Source: Petrosia ficiformis
Taxonomy: Eukaryota; Porifera; Demospongiae; Haplosclerida; Petrosiidae
Reading direction: 5' to 3'
Length of the DNA: 64,000 nt
NCBI GenBank assembly: GCA_947044365.1
Contig: OX345636.1
Coordinates: 32,927,212 to 32,991,211, forward strand
Shown: in pieces, positions 11,501-24,264 of the stretch
Numbering within the stretch: position 1 is the stretch's first letter
Layout: every line of letters begins with the position of its first letter
Program-made: the position numbers and the translations under genes
Notes under the pieces: model-generated
Told to the model about the DNA's origin: nothing
The model's database searches: none
The model's input: only the letters and a program-made list of their open reading frames with translations

Positions 11501-11835
11501 GATGAAGTGTGGGCGGAACGCATAAAAAAATTTTTTTTACTTTCCGGTTTTATAAAACTAACGTTTTAACTTCCTTTTCTGGAATGAAGAGTTGTTCAGA
11601 AAGCCTTAGGTGTAAAAGTTATGCTTCAATAGTAGTCGCTAGCCTACCACCAGGAAGATAGCAAGACGAGTGCTTGAATGTTAATTAGTCCAAAGAGCAA
11701 CCCCGAAACTTTTACTTACCTTTATAACCTCCACGTTTTACATAACACAGACTTCTAACTTACTTAGTTAGACAGAAGACCTTATAACAAAGTCATAGAT
11801 ACCAAAATTGTGCTTCGTTAGTGGGAGGAAAGGGA
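11501..11835 (-). repeat. Dispersed repeat family A, copy 3 (inverted)
   Basis: Read on the minus strand it follows the family order: 'cacaattttggtatctatga', 'cttctgtctaac', 'acgtggaggttataaa', 'cactcgtcttgctatcttcc', then 'gttccgcccacact'. It abuts the 5' side of the LINE remnant, so the LINE may have inserted next to or into it. Confidence 0.65.
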
Positions 11836-11963
11836 TCAAGTGAAATACACATATGACCACTCTAGGCGCTCTTGTCATTAGGTAAACTAACATCTCAATA
11901 ACATTGATGGATAAAATAGAAAAAAACTCTGTTAAGTTCTATTTAAGTAGCCATAGAAGAAGC

Positions 11964-12602
11964 TATTACATCTATTCGGAAATACGTGGATGAGGAGATT
12001 AATAAAGTGTCATTGTTAGTTCACGATGTCAAGAAGCAAGTTGAGATATTAATGTCCACTCATACCACACATCCTTCCAGTAATGATGTTCCACCAGAGG
12101 TAGAGGAAGACTTAGTAGTGCTCAAGAGTACCGTAGGTCACCAACAACGGATACTGGAGTATCAACAGAGAGATGCAAGAAAGCTTAACTTAATTATATC
12201 TGGAGTTAAAGAAACAGAAAATGAAGATACAACAAGTGTTATAAAGGAGATATTTAAAGTTAAATTATCTTTAGATGAAAGTATTCATCCTAGTATGGTA
12301 AAGAGAATAGGAAAGAAAGGAAGGAACAGATTAATCCTAGTGTCTATGTTTTGTTTAGATGATAAATTAGCAGTACTCAAAAAGAGAACTAAACTAAAGG
12401 TTCACACATATATATCAATGATGGTCTGACTCCTCAACAAAGGGAACGTCGAAAAAAGCTGATTATTATGTGTCGTAATGCAAGATCAGATGGAAAGAAA
12501 GCGTTTGTAAAAAATGGATCTCTCACACTAGTAGTGGATGAAAAAGAAATGGACTCTTATCCACCATACAATACTAATAGTAATAACAGTGATATCTTAT
12601 AA
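11964..12602 (+). pseudogene. LINE ORF1 remnant
   Basis: The frame reads AIEEAITSIRKYVDEEINKV into a coiled-coil-like region, then QRDARKLNLIISGVKETENE (a block typical of non-LTR ORF1 proteins), and VKRIGKKGRNRLILV. A frameshift near 12400 leads to NDGLTPQQRERRKKL and SDGKKAFVKNG, ending at 12602. In relatives ORF1 binds RNA and acts as a nucleic-acid chaperone. The frameshift makes this copy inactive. ORF2 begins immediately downstream. Confidence 0.7.
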
Positions 12603-15600
12603 CAGGTAAGCCAGGGTAGCCCGTCATGTTTTAATTGTATTAAAAATGTAGATTCTATATATTTTTGTATTTGGAATATTAATCGTTTAACTAAATCTAA
12701 ATTACATTTACTTCATAATTATTTTTCTGTATTTGATATTATTTGTAGGTGTGAGACTTGGTTGAAACCCTCAAACAATCAAGACATTGCTATAAGTGGT
12801 TTTAATGTGTTCATTCATTCTCGAACAACTTTGCATAAACGTGCAAAGAGAGGTTCTGGAGGTTTAGCTATATTTATTAAAGAAGATTAGAAAAACTATA
12901 CTGACATTCTCACCCCGAGGGAGAATCAGGAGAGAGTTTGGTTAAGATGTCATGGGAATTTTTTTTCACAAAATATATCTGTGTTTATTTGTTTTGTTTA
13001 TATACCTCCGGAAAGCTCATGTAATTTAAAGGCTTATAATGAAACGGTGTGGTCCGATGTTGAACTTGAAATTCTACATTAATCAAAAATGGGCAAAATG
13101 ATGATATGTGGTGATTTGAATGGTCATACAGGTAGCATATATCCTGGTAATCTTACTCGTATATCACAAGATAAAGTTGTAAATAATCAAGGGAAGCATT
13201 TAATTGATTTGTGTTACACTGCAGACCTCTACATTTTAAACGATACCTTTGGAGATATTACAAGTGGAAATCTCACCTTTTACAGTCACCAAGGAGGCAG
13301 TGTAGTTGATTACATTCTCAGTTCAAAACAAATAGTTTTTACCTCCTTTAGCGTTTCATCACTATCACGGTTTTCTGACAATTGTTCAATTTCTTTTAAT
13401 TTGCAAACCAAACAAAATATTAGTTCTTCTCTTTTAAGCTGTCGGTATGCTGAAGAGTTAGCTTTGGATTTATTGTCTCGTGAAGAAGAGAGTGGTATTA
13501 TAAATGTTAGGTATAAGTAGATAGAAGTTAAAAAGAGAGATTTGATATCCTTAATAACATCTGCAGAATGGACATCTATGTTTAGCGGATATATGAAGCA
13601 ATTGCTAAATCTACCAATTAATGATTGCATTTACCAGTTCCAACAATTTTTAATAAATTTAGGTTTACAAGTTGGTGCTTTGAAAGTAAAACAAACTGGT
13701 TTGAAGGCAAAAGTTAACAGACGTCTACATCAACCTTGGTTTGATGAAGAATGTATGTCAACAAAGAGAAAGCTAAAGGCAGCACTAAGAGACATTCACA
13801 AATTTTATAGTGTAGAGAGGTTGAAAGCTTATTTAGCCTCCAAGAAGTATTATAAACAGAAGTAAAAAAGGTAAAGCAGCTGTAGAACTGTGCAAGCACA
13901 ACGAATTCGAAAGAATTTTGGAAGACACTTGATTTAAAAGGCAATAGTAATCGGAGAGCAACAGACACAAAAAGGACAAACAGGAACTCTTTAATCATTT
14001 TAAGCAATTGCATCATAAAATTATTGAACCTACTGCTTGCACAAGTACTGCCCAATTAGACAAGGAGAAAGCAAATTGTTTAAATGAAGAAATAAGTTCA
14101 GAGGAGGTCTTTGAAGTAAATAGAATATCAAAATCAGGCAAAGCGAGTGGGCTGGATGGTTTCTCCATAGATCTTCTAAAATGTTGTGCAAGCAATAATG
14201 TTAAACCTTTACAAATGCTGACATTTATATTTAATAAAGTGTTTAATTCAGTTCAGTTCCCTAAACTCTGGTCTAAAGGTTTAATTATACCACTTCATAA
14301 AAGTGGCTCAGAATGTGATCCCAAAAATTATAGGGGGATAACACTTTTACCAATAGTTGCCAAGATATATTCTAAGGTACTGGCAAATAGGCTTTCAGAT
14401 TGGTGTATTCGTAATAATATATTAGCTCCAGAGCAATTTGGTTTTATACCAGATCATCAGACAACTGACACAATCTTTATACTTCAAACATTGATAGAAA
14501 GGGCTGTCATCAAGAATGAAAAATTATTTAGTTGTTTTATAAATTTTACAAAGGCTTTCGATAGTATACCTCATCAGAGATTATGGTTTAAATTGGGTTC
14601 ATTGGGTATTCATGGCAATTTTCTTCAGACTCTTCAAAGTATGTATAGTGAAGCAAGTGCATCAGTTTTTGGAACAATAGTGTCTCCGACAAATTTTCAT
14701 GTAACAGTGGTGTTAGACAAGGGTGTGGTATTAGTCCAATTCTTTTCTCACTATACATAAACTCTATATTGAATGATATTTGTGTAGATGAAGGAATACC
14801 ACTTTTTAAGTGTAATATCAGAGATATCCTGTATGCAGATGATGTGGTTATTTTTGCTAAAAACCATGCACAATTACAACAAATTATGTTAAACCTGGAG
14901 TTTTTCTGTTTTATAAATGATGTAGCAGTTAATACAAACAAATCAAAAGTGGTGCAGTGAAAGATAGAAACGGATTTCAAATCGAATATAAAAGGAAAAT
15001 GTAACAAACTGTAAGTACTTGGGAGTTACTGTAAGCAATAGAGGTTGTTACGTTACTATGTTTAATCCACTAATAGATAGAAGTATGAAAGCAGTTGGAC
15101 ACCTACTATCCAAGTCAAAAGATATGGTAGAGGGAGGTTTGCAAGTCAGAACTTTATGTAAATTATTTACATCAGTCATTAGTCCTTGCTTACTGTATGG
15201 AAGTCAGATATGGGGCATAAGTCAAAAGATAAAGCTAATAGAGAAAGTTCTTGTTATGTTTGGTAGAAGAATTTTAAATTCTAGTATAATTGGTGTCTTG
15301 GGTGAACTGGGTTGTTTTTCCTTTAGAATTGTGAATGTTGTGAAATATTGGTATCGTTTGGCTAGTATAAAGGCTCCGCCCTTGGCTATTGACGCATATA
15401 AATTGTCAATGAAGCTTTTTCATGATGACCACCATTCTTGGTATAAATCTCTTAGGTCTGTCATGTCTGCCCATGGCTTGGAGCAAGCTATGTTGTGCCC
15501 TCATGTTGCTATGTGTATCTTTCCGACTGTGGTTCAGGAATCTTTTATGGCTGAATGGGGGTTGGATTTAAGCCGTCCTCTAGCAAAAAAGGGTGATGAT

Positions 15601-16014
15601 GAAAACAAGTTACGTACCTATCGTTTATTTAAAGATTCTTTCCATTTTGAAAATTATTTGGACAACGTTAAAATTAAGAAACATCAGGTAGCACTTACTA
15701 GATTTAGGCTCAGTTGCCATAATTTACAAATTGAAGCTGGAAGACACCATATACCTAAAATCGCTTATGATAGACGTTTATGTGAAGAATGTGGAGTTAT
15801 CCAGGATGAAATCCATGCTCTGTTGTTTTGTCGTCTCTATTCTGAGTATAGGGAGGGTTTCATGAAAGTCTATCATGAACAAACTATGGATGTGTTTCAA
15901 AATATTTCGTCTACTTTATTGTTTAGATTTATAATGAATTGTGAGGATTCTAAAGTACAACATGCTTTAGGAGCATTTGTTTATCATATTCTTAAGTTTA
16001 ATTTTATGCTTTAA
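12603..16014 (+). pseudogene. LINE ORF2 remnant (APE endonuclease, reverse transcriptase, CCHC-like end)
   Basis: The endonuclease reads CIWNINRLTKSK, CETWLKP, GDLNGHTGS and VVDYILSS. The reverse transcriptase (14008-14960) shows SGKASGLDGFSIDLLK, NYRGITLLPIVAKIYSK, EQFGFIPDHQTTDTIF, motif A as FINFTKAFDS, and motif C as YADDVVIF. The C-terminal part (15019-16014, 331 codons, the longest open stretch) ends with RRLCEECGVIQDEIHALLFC, a C2-H-C zinc-binding pattern. In-frame stops occur near 12888, 13080, 13520 and 13863, with a frameshift near 14730. Two catalytic positions look mutated: N replaces the motif A Asp, and SDN stands where endonucleases have SDH. It resembles CR1/L2-type LINEs, but the clade was not tested. 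Confidence 0.85.
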
Positions 16015-16342
16015 TATTTCATAATATGTATATAATTTTGTTTCCTATGGGCTATCCTGGCTTTATGTGGAATTAATTAATAATAATAATAATAATAATA
16101 ATAAAAGGTAAACCTTGAAGTCGTTGCACATGAGTTGCATGTGTGCACATATAACAATTTTTTGCGAGATACAGCACACTCAAAATCGGTGATCCTGGTG
16201 ATCCGGTTTGTACACTGTTCCTTCTTGGAATGTTTAGATTCTTTCTTGAAAGTCAAATAATTAACTCTTCATAAATCCAAAATCATCCCTTATTATTTGG
16301 GATTTCTAAATTGTCATAGCATGATTAATTTTTGTTTCTTAG

Positions 16343-16449
16343 ATGCTGTAAAAGCTGAGAGATATCAAGATGCTATAATGAGAGCAAGAAAGAAAATTCA
16401 ACATTTTTTAGATGAACAGGCAGCCATACATCAAACTAAAGTGGAAGCG
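16343..16449 (+). CDS. Candidate exon encoding a basic helical segment
   Basis: A good acceptor (tttgtttcttag|atgctg) opens a frame reading DAVKAERYQDAIMRARKKIQ then HFLDEQAAIHQTKVEA, closed by a weak donor (gcg|gtgtcg). The charged helical composition looks genuine. I do not recognise the family and found no flanking exon with certainty. The LINE just upstream would then lie in an intron of this gene. Confidence 0.4.
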
Positions 16450-16559
16450 GTGTCGGTTTGGTCATGTCTTTTTCATAAAAGAAGACTCTTTGAATATATA
16501 AAATCCAATAAATTATTTAAAAAAAGAAAATCATCTTTTACAATTATTGTGTAAAGTCT

Positions 16560-18260
16560 GAAGAAGAAGTCACTGCGAAAATAGTAGTGTATATGTATTG
16601 GATTTAAAAAAATAATTATTATGGAGTCAGTCAATTTAAGATATATAGGTGTGACTCGTTTTATATATAGTGCTACAATAATGATTAAAGTTAACAAGAA
16701 AGAAAAAGTAGAATGTTCTGGAAAGAATGACCTACATAAGGTTCAATGTAATTTATTTTCTTAGTCATCAACCAGTCTTGACAGAAGCGTGCGTGATTTA
16801 AGCTGCACATGCAGGAATGTTCTAATTAATTTTTTTTCAGCCAATTAGAGATTTCACTGCTTCACTAATTGCAATCATTAAAATAATTGTAATTTTTATT
16901 CAAAAGGTCTTTCTTTTTCCTGATGCATGTAGCTCTCTAAAGCAATTGTTCTACTGCAAATAGAACTCACATTATCAAACTTACTGTCTTACAAAAAATC
17001 TTTTGATGTGTTTCATTCGTATGTAGCAACACTTTTTCATCAATCCAAATAACAGATCTGGGCATCTGATAATAACTATCAGTTGGTACTGATGAATTTG
17101 GAATAGTTATTTGCTAACTTCTTACAACAGTCACATCATTATTGTAGCTAATTGCTTCTATATATAGAAGCAATCACACCTATAACATGATTATCTTATA
17201 TTAGTCATGACATACAGTTATAATTGACTCCATAATAATTTTTTTTAAATCCAATACATTTGGCACACTGCAGTGAGTGCAAGTGCCAAATAATGACAAT
17301 AGTATAATACTTGTATTATACGCAGTAATGATGTGAAAAGAATTCATCTGTTCACCATCACATATTCTCTATATCTAACCAGGAACCCATCATAAACGTA
17401 ACTTGTACACAGATAGCTGGATTGTGAAATGTTTCTAGATCGTTAACTGTTGTTGAATCAGTTTATATATAATTATTATAATTATATAATAATATTATAT
17501 CTCCACTAGCAATCACATATTGTTTTTCCATGCCTATAAATTAAACTCACCGTTATAAACTCCACTGTCTTTCTAACTAATACTAACATTGAGTTGAAAC
17601 TGCAAAATATATCTCTATACTGATGATAGACCTGGATTGTAAAGCCTTCCCATGTTCAAATTTGTTTACTCAGTTTTGTATATCTCTATTTGCAATTGTT
17701 AACACCTCAGCTACACCAGGTTAATAGCTTCAGTCTTCTGTTGTTGTTCGTCATCCAATCTTTCTAACATTGACTTGAGCCATACAAAGTACCTATCTCT
17801 CTGTGTCTATACTGAGTACTGAATTGCCATAATTACTATATATCTCTTAGTTTAAATATTAAATGGTAACTTTCAGTTGTGTGTAGTCTTGAAAATGATA
17901 TCCTATTTTTTAGCAAAACAGCTTCGAGGTCATTTAAAGTATCTTTCTATGCGACCCACAGGCAGCAAAACTGCAAATTAAAAGTGACACCAGCCCCAAA
18001 ATACATCACAAGATTGGCTGTGAGATGATAAATTTGATGCTACAAGTTCTATTTGCAGTAGAAAAACAGCTTTAGAGTTATCAAGAAGAAAAGAAAAAAG
18101 CACAGAAAAAAACATAAGGCAGAAAAAGAACAATGGAAATCTTTGAGTAAATTTGATTGGCTAAAAAACAAAAGGCGACATTTGTGGCTCAAAGAGCCGA
18201 AGTGGGCAAGACCAAGAAGAAGTGGATCAAGACTCAAGACTGCAAGACCAAGAAGTGAAT
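16560..18260. other. Interval without a supportable gene
   Basis: AT-rich DNA with short ORFs only. A splice-flanked open segment at about 17962-18058 (after gacccacag) is too weak to call. Confidence 0.4.
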
Positions 18261-18264
18261 AGAT

Positions 18265-18447
18265 GGATCAAGATTCAAGAAAGCAAGACCCAAGGAGCAT
18301 TCACTATACTGATGCCCAGGTTAGGAACGCCGAAGGTCTCTTCAAGTCACTAAAGTTGATCAAGATTAAAGAAAACAAGACCCAAGAAGCAATCACTATA
18401 CCGATGCCCAGGTTGGGGAGATAGAAGCTCTCTTCAAGTCACTATGG
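18265..18447. repeat. Two-copy tandem repeat, unit about 92 bp
   Basis: Copy 1 (18265-18357) and copy 2 (18359-18447) share 'atcaagatt.aagaaa.caag', 'acccaagg/aagca', 'cactata..gatgcccagg' and 'ctcttcaagtcacta'. Identity is roughly 80 percent by eye. An older partial unit with 'caagactgcaagaccaagaa' precedes them. Confidence 0.75.
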
Positions 18448-19084
18448 ATCATAATGCTATAACCAGAGGTCAATCTTTCCATGTGTGTGTCACTATAATT
18501 TATGTTAAAACGTATATTGTATAAATTGCCAGTGGCAGAGTGATATGTCAGGTTAGTCAGTTTTCAACCTGACCATTATTATATGCACATTGAGTTGTAT
18601 GTAGATTGAGTTCACTCATAATGACATGATTTCTATAATTTTTCTCACAGTGTTAGTTTGTTTATTTACATTTAACCAACGTGTTAAATGGGAACTGTGC
18701 CTTTGTGGTTTTTTGCATGAGTGCTTTTATTCATAGCACATGGTTATTTTTTCATGCATACTGCTTAATAGTTTATCAATACAAATGTACTTAATGAACT
18801 TTTAACCTGACCGCTCAAAATTTTGTCACTCCACCTCTGTTTGCATACTGTTTTTCTCTCTCTATACAGGTACTCTACCCATCCATCTATCCACTCTCTT
18901 CTCTCTTAAAAGGTGAGTTTTGTTTTCGTGACTATTTTTCTTCACTGCCCATTCTTTGTTAATTTTTTGAACAGTTCATTTACTACTTTTCCTTCCACAG
19001 GGGTCTGTTTCTGTGACTTGCTGCAGCTTTTGTGCTCCTCATTTGAAAACTGTTTAGCAAACACTGACTTGGAATTATGTACTC

Positions 19085-19255
19085 TTGTAAGACTTGGAGT
19101 GTAAGGTGTAACACACACACACACAATCTTAGTATAATAATCATAATAACAGTTAAGTATTGGCTCCAATTATTTTCTTGTCAGTAATCATTCTTGTTCC
19201 AATCACATTCGTGGTGAGGGTTCTGCACTGTGAGTGTATTCATTGAACTTCTCTT
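19085..19255 (+). repeat. Dispersed repeat family B, copy 1
   Basis: It carries 'gtaagacttggagtgtaagg', then (AC)n, 'ttattttcttgtcagtaatc', and 'gagggttctgcactgtgagt'. The same order recurs at 50930-51450 (+), and inverted at 26055, 55535 and 56770. Confidence 0.65.
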
Positions 19256-19905
19256 TAAATAAAACACCAAATAACATACCATTGTCCAGACATCAGGCAG
19301 TACCCACCAAAAATATGGTTTACAGGCAAGCCATTATTGTTACAACAGGAAAGAAAATTATATATTGTATGTACTAAATATCTGACAAATAGAATGAACT
19401 TCCAAATAAACAAAGTTGATGAAATATGTATTCCCATTGTTTCTGAACAAGTCAACATGTAGTGATTTAAATACAGGGTCATACCCACACACAATAAGTG
19501 CATGAGGGCAATTCACCTCAATGGCCATCACCACATACTGTAGAGAATGATATACACAACTACACACATAGTAAAAACATTCAACTAGTTTAATGCATAC
19601 ATGTATCACATGACATTGAGTTTTCCACCTGATTGTGTTTTAAACAACATAGTGTGCATTTAAGAAGTGCTTAATATACAGTGACACTGTAAGTAAAACA
19701 ACTGGAAATGTCGTGTGATATCCACTAAATCCTTTATAACATTCTTTATGGTACACACTTTTTAATGTTTTTGTGGCACTTGGGCAGGCCAATAAGGTCT
19801 CAATTAGATAAAGCACTTGTTTGTTTGCGTTATCTAATATCAATCTTTAACCTTTATTGAGCCTCCACCCTCGTATAACATTAAACATCCTTCATCATCA
19901 AATCA

Positions 19906-20025
19906 AAAGTATGTGTGTGTGTGTATGTATGTGTGTATGCATGTATGCATGTACGTGTGTATGTATGTGTATGTATGTGTATGTATATATGTGTGTGTAT
20001 GTATGAGTGTGTGTATATATAACCC
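19906..20025. repeat. (TATG)n / (TG)n microsatellite
   Basis: An impure purine-pyrimidine repeat of tgtg, tatg and tgca units. Both strands appear open only because of the repeat, so the ORFs here (19881-20122) are not genes. Confidence 0.85.
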
Positions 20026-20375
20026 ACTGAAACATTATGAATATTACATGTATATGCATACATGTCATGATACACACACACTACATATTTATCATTCACA
20101 TTTAGTTCATTTGGCAAAATAATATGTTCTTATATTGCCTTCTTGGTGGTCGATATCCACCCCTTCCTCCTCCTTCCCCCATTGGTAAGTAATCTTTTCT
20201 GGAATATGTTTTACTCTGAGAGTGTAAAAATTAATACTAACGTAAACTAATGTAAACAACAAATACAAATAGGTGAGTGATTATGCTCTAATCTATACAG
20301 TATGTGGGACTCATTGCAGGCAATATGCACGGGACAAGCACTGAGTGCTCTAAGAAGAATTTTTCAGGTGCTTAA

Positions 20376-20473
20376 GTAATGCTAGGAACACACTCCGAAC
20401 CATGTAGGGGTGAAACGTCACATATTTGTGACGTTTCACCCTTACGTGGTTCGGAGTGTGTTCCTAGCATTAC
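20376..20473. mobile_element. Long near-perfect foldback palindrome, 98 bp
   Basis: Left arm gtaatgctaggaacacactc, then cgaaccatgtaggggtgaaa, meets its inverse arm around 'cgtcacatatttgtgacg', ending at gtgttcctagcattac. I count only about two to three mismatches over 49-bp arms. It is the cleanest inverted repeat in the window and carries no coding sequence, consistent with a recent foldback MITE. Confidence 0.85.
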
Positions 20474-20582
20474 GAACTTTCCAAATGCTTGTAATTGGTG
20501 TCAGGCACAAACCCATGAAAATGGCTAAAACAGTTGCTGGTTTTTCGGCCGCCCTTCGGCCTAAATAAATGCCACATTTGAA

Positions 20583-22481
20583 CCTATACTAACAGATAAT
20601 GGTTTACAACATATATCTTCAGTACCTGTTGAAATATGCTACTGTAACAAATCAAATTTAAGTGATGATCAACAATGTACAGGTTCAGAAACACCAATTC
20701 AAATTATTGACACATACCCTGGTAAGTCTATCACACTCAGCATAGTAGCAGTGGATGCTATGGGTTTAATAGTATACTCACCTGTTAGTGCTTCAATTAC
20801 TGCCAACCACTACTATGGTCATCGTTTATCACAAGATTTGTTAACTTTGAAGGAGGGTCAAGACTTGGTATCCCTTTCAGGATTTAGATGTAGCAATGTT
20901 ACATATAATATACACAGTAAAATAAACCAACCTAAAAATGGATATTTGCAATTAGCTATACCAGGAAATCAACCCAGCTTGTCAGCTCATATTTATGTAT
21001 ACTCTTGTCCAATTGGATTCCAATTGTCTAACAATGGAATTTGTGAGTGTGATCATTTCATTACTAAAGTAATTACAAATGCTGAGTGTAACAAGTACAT
21101 TGCTTATAACTCGACCAACTGGATCATGGCTTGGTAGAACGGGTTTGTTAAATATTTCTACACTTGGATTTACTAACATATGTCCATCTGGTAACTGTAA
21201 ATCAACTGCAATAGCAATTAATGTATCAGATATAGATCATTCTATATGTATTGATGGTAAAACTGGAGTTCTTTGTGGACAATGTATAAATAAACTTAGC
21301 ATTATATTTGGCACTACTGAGTGCAGACGCTGTTCTAACCTATGGCTTCTCACCTTAGTAGGGTATGCTATAATTGGAGTGCTACTTGTGACTGTTTTAC
21401 TGTTCTTCAGACTCACATTATCAGAAGGACCACTTGCTAGTATTATACTTACAAATAATATTATTGCTGTTTCTACTATTGATTACCTTGATGACAATAA
21501 TGTGTTTATATCAGGAATGAGAATCTTTGTATCCCTCATGAATCTCAACCTTGGTTTTACATTGTGCTTTTATGATGGAATGACAACAGCAATAAAGACA
21601 GGACTACAGTTTATATTTCCAGTATACTTGTGGATCATTGAAATTATGTTTATTGTTTTAAGCTGGTATTCCACTCGTGTCTCCAATCAGACGGCAGCAT
21701 CATCAGTGCAAGTACTGCCACACTCATCCATCTTTCGTTTTCAAAACTGCTCATCACCAGTACTGAGATACTGGTATATGCTCGTGTTAAAACAGGAAAT
21801 AATGACACTATCACAGTATGGTATGGAGATGGTAGTGTTGTCTACTTACAAGATAAGGAGCATGTTATACTTTTTACAATGACACTCGTGTTATTTGTAC
21901 TACCGTATATACTAATTGTCACTTTTGGGAACTATTTCTTGAGATGCAAACACTTACATCACTTTCGATCCTTCATAGAATCTTTTCATGGACCATATAA
22001 ACATATACTTGGATATTGGTTTGGTGTGAGAATATTAGTAGTTGTGTACATATATATTGTATTCACAGTTCTGAGAGGGGTTGATGTTACTTTAATGCTG
22101 ATTCTTCAAGGGATATCAATAATCCTTTTGCTAGTTTTACAAATTTATGTCAAACCCTTCAGGCAGAATGGTTTAAACAGATCAGATTCATTCTGTCTCT
22201 TTGTAATTACAGTACAGATAATGTTTGCTTTGTTACAGGAACCAGAAAGAAATCAGGCTACACATACTCTGTCATATATTACCTCTTCATTGACAGCAGT
22301 GGTATTTGTTATATTGGTGATTAATATATCATCAAAATGTTTGGATAAGTTTAAAATCAAGAAGTGCAATACACGGTTTTGTGAGAATAAAGAAACTCAT
22401 CACTCTAGAGAGAGAGAATTAGAAGTAGACAAAGAGAAGTATGATGAAATGAGACAGGCTTTGCTAATGCTTGCAGACTGA
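20583..22481 (+). pseudogene. Large surface protein, C-terminal part, multi-pass membrane domain (frameshifted)
   Basis: The extracellular part opens mid-protein (VPVEICYCNKSNLSDDQQCT). It continues to a Cys-rich junction, TGVLCGQCINKLSIIFGTTE then CRRCSN, followed by at least six hydrophobic segments (for example WLLTLVGYAIIGVLLVTVLL, IFPVYLWIIEIMFIVLSWY, LVLFVLPYILIVTFGNYFL). A charged cytoplasmic tail ends at MRQALLMLAD. Frameshifts near 21120 and 21700 break it. After the second, the true frame reads TLIHLSFSKLLITS, VWYGDGSVVYLQDKEHVILF, and so on. The architecture matches beta-helix surface proteins expanded in sponges and other basal animals, whose function is unknown. The N-terminal beta-helix is missing here. 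A related fragment lies on the minus strand at 26811-27865. Confidence 0.7.
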
Positions 22482-22805
22482 GTTTATATGTATCTCAACA
22501 ATAATTTGTTTTTTCATAATTGCTTTAACTTCAGCTGTATCGTCGTGGCTATGTAATAACATAATGATTATGTAAATAGATATTATGTGTTTTATGTTGT
22601 GATGATAGTAAAAAAAAATGTTTTATACAATTTATTTTTCTTCATAGTTTATAGTTACAACAACAACAATATGTGTAAATACATAATTATAATTTATTAT
22701 GTTTGAATGATGGCTTCAGAAATATACAATGTTGCATGGGGTAATGAACATTACATGGGTATGCAATAATAAAATGGCTGATAGCAGGGATAAGTTGGTC
22801 TACGT

Positions 22806-24235
22806 GTGAACTGTAAGTGTTCTCTGTGGCGACTTCAATACATCTTACCTGTTGGATACTTTGAGTGTGGTTTCAGAATGCCAAATTGTTGTTCCTGTAT
22901 GAGCAATGGTCGATGTAAGCGTTGTGATTGTGTCAAGGCAGGTCACAGTTGTGTAGATTTTTGGCCATCAAAGAATGTTCCCAAGAGATGTCTGAATGTC
23001 ATTCCATCTGATAATAGTGATGAGCCTATATCTTCTTCTGTAAGTGGTGGTAATTTCTTACAGTGCAGTGCAATTACTCCTGAGATGTGTGATAATAGTC
23101 ATGATACCTCCGAGAGCTTCACGATTTTAGTCCTGGTCAGACTGACATTTTGGTTAACCCAAATTTTCTGATATGTCTCAAGAACCAAGCTATATGTGTA
23201 GTGAAATAGATGGAATCACTTTTACAAATAATCTTAATATATAGTGGTTATGATGAAATTATGAAATGGCACAGGAATATTTTTCGAACTCCCTATGGGC
23301 ATGCTGGAAAGTCATTTGTTTCTGCCTATGCAGATCGATCACTATTGGAATCTATTGCTCTTAAATCAGCAATGACACTGCCAACACTAATTTTACAGAA
23401 ACCATTCCATACACTAAAAACAAAGGATCTTATAGAAAGACGATTGGGCCTGTGGTTGAAAGGTGATATTGATGCACTTATTATGAAAGGCCGTACCATA
23501 AAGCGATCTTTTAAACCATCAGAGAATGCTAGGTCAGATAAGAGATCAGCTGCATCTTTAGCTATGTTGATGAGTGGCAAAGTGATGGCTACTCTATGAC
23601 TATTAATGGCTATTGACAGTGGTGGTCCTCTCTCTTTGGATAATATTTTTGACAATAAATCAGTTAGAGAGATCCTTTTGGAGAATCATCACAATGGCGA
23701 ACCCATGGATTCATTGTTTTGCCAGAGTTCCCTACTCAGGAACTTCATCCAGTTATTTTTGATCAAAATACTGGTTCTTTGATCAGAATTGTAGCTCTTC
23801 AAATGGAGGGAGCAGCTGGCCCTTCAGATGTAGATTCTTATGCTTGTAGAAGAGTATGTACTCCTTTCCATCGTGCCTCCTCTGATATATGTGAAGAGCT
23901 GTCTTAGCTAGGCAGATTTGTACAACATATGTTGATCCTAGTGGTCTTTCGCTATTTCTGCCTGCAGGCTAATCGCTTTTGACAACTCTCCTTGTGTAAG
24001 ACCTATAGAAGTTGGTTAAGTAGTTAGAAGAATTGTTGGAAAGGCTGTTCTCAATATAATTGGAGATGAAATGAGTTTCTGGCACTTCACAGGTTTGTGC
24101 AGGTCAGCAGGCCGGATGTGAAGCTGCTGTACATGCTATGACAAAGAGTTTTGACATATCCAAGTTGTGATCTTAGTCGATGCTTTCAATGCTTTTAATA
24201 ATCATAATAGAAAAGTTTGGATTAAGGAATATTCT
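22806..24235 (+). pseudogene. Decayed retroelement with Cys-rich N-terminal motif and reverse-transcriptase-like core
   Basis: A zinc-knuckle-like motif (MPNCCSCMSNGRCKRCDCVK then AGHSC) leads into a frame reading IMKWHRNIFRTPYGHAGKSF, LESIALKSAMTLPTLILQKP and KTKDLIERRLGLWLKGDIDA. Then come HPVIFDQNTG, IVALQMEGAAGPSDVDSY, ICTTYVDPSG and VRPIEVG. A probable RT motif A follows as VILVDAFNAFN, before the element stops abruptly at about 24235. Several stops and frameshifts are present and the catalytic YxDD region is missing. I know this arrangement from uncharacterised multicopy invertebrate RT proteins, but could not place it in a named clade. It abuts the ankyrin/P-loop fragment. Confidence 0.6.
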
Positions 24236-24264
24236 TACACTCTGCTTTATCTTAAATCATAGTT

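Larger units (their letters stand above)
11964..16105 (+). mobile_element. Non-LTR retrotransposon (LINE) with (TAA)n tail
   Basis: This span covers ORF1, ORF2 and a 3' tail of about eight TAA units (16079-16105), the usual end of several non-LTR clades. The 5' end is not precisely definable; it begins after repeat family A at about 11840. No target-site duplication was identified by eye. Confidence 0.75.

Noticed and set aside
18049..18237. Minus-strand ORF with Phe/Leu-rich membrane-like sequence
   Set aside because: It is the complement of an A-rich plus strand stretch (aaga/aaaa), which produces false hydrophobic ORFs.
19881..20122. ORFs on both strands of about 70-80 codons
   Set aside because: They translate the TATG/TG microsatellite and nothing else.
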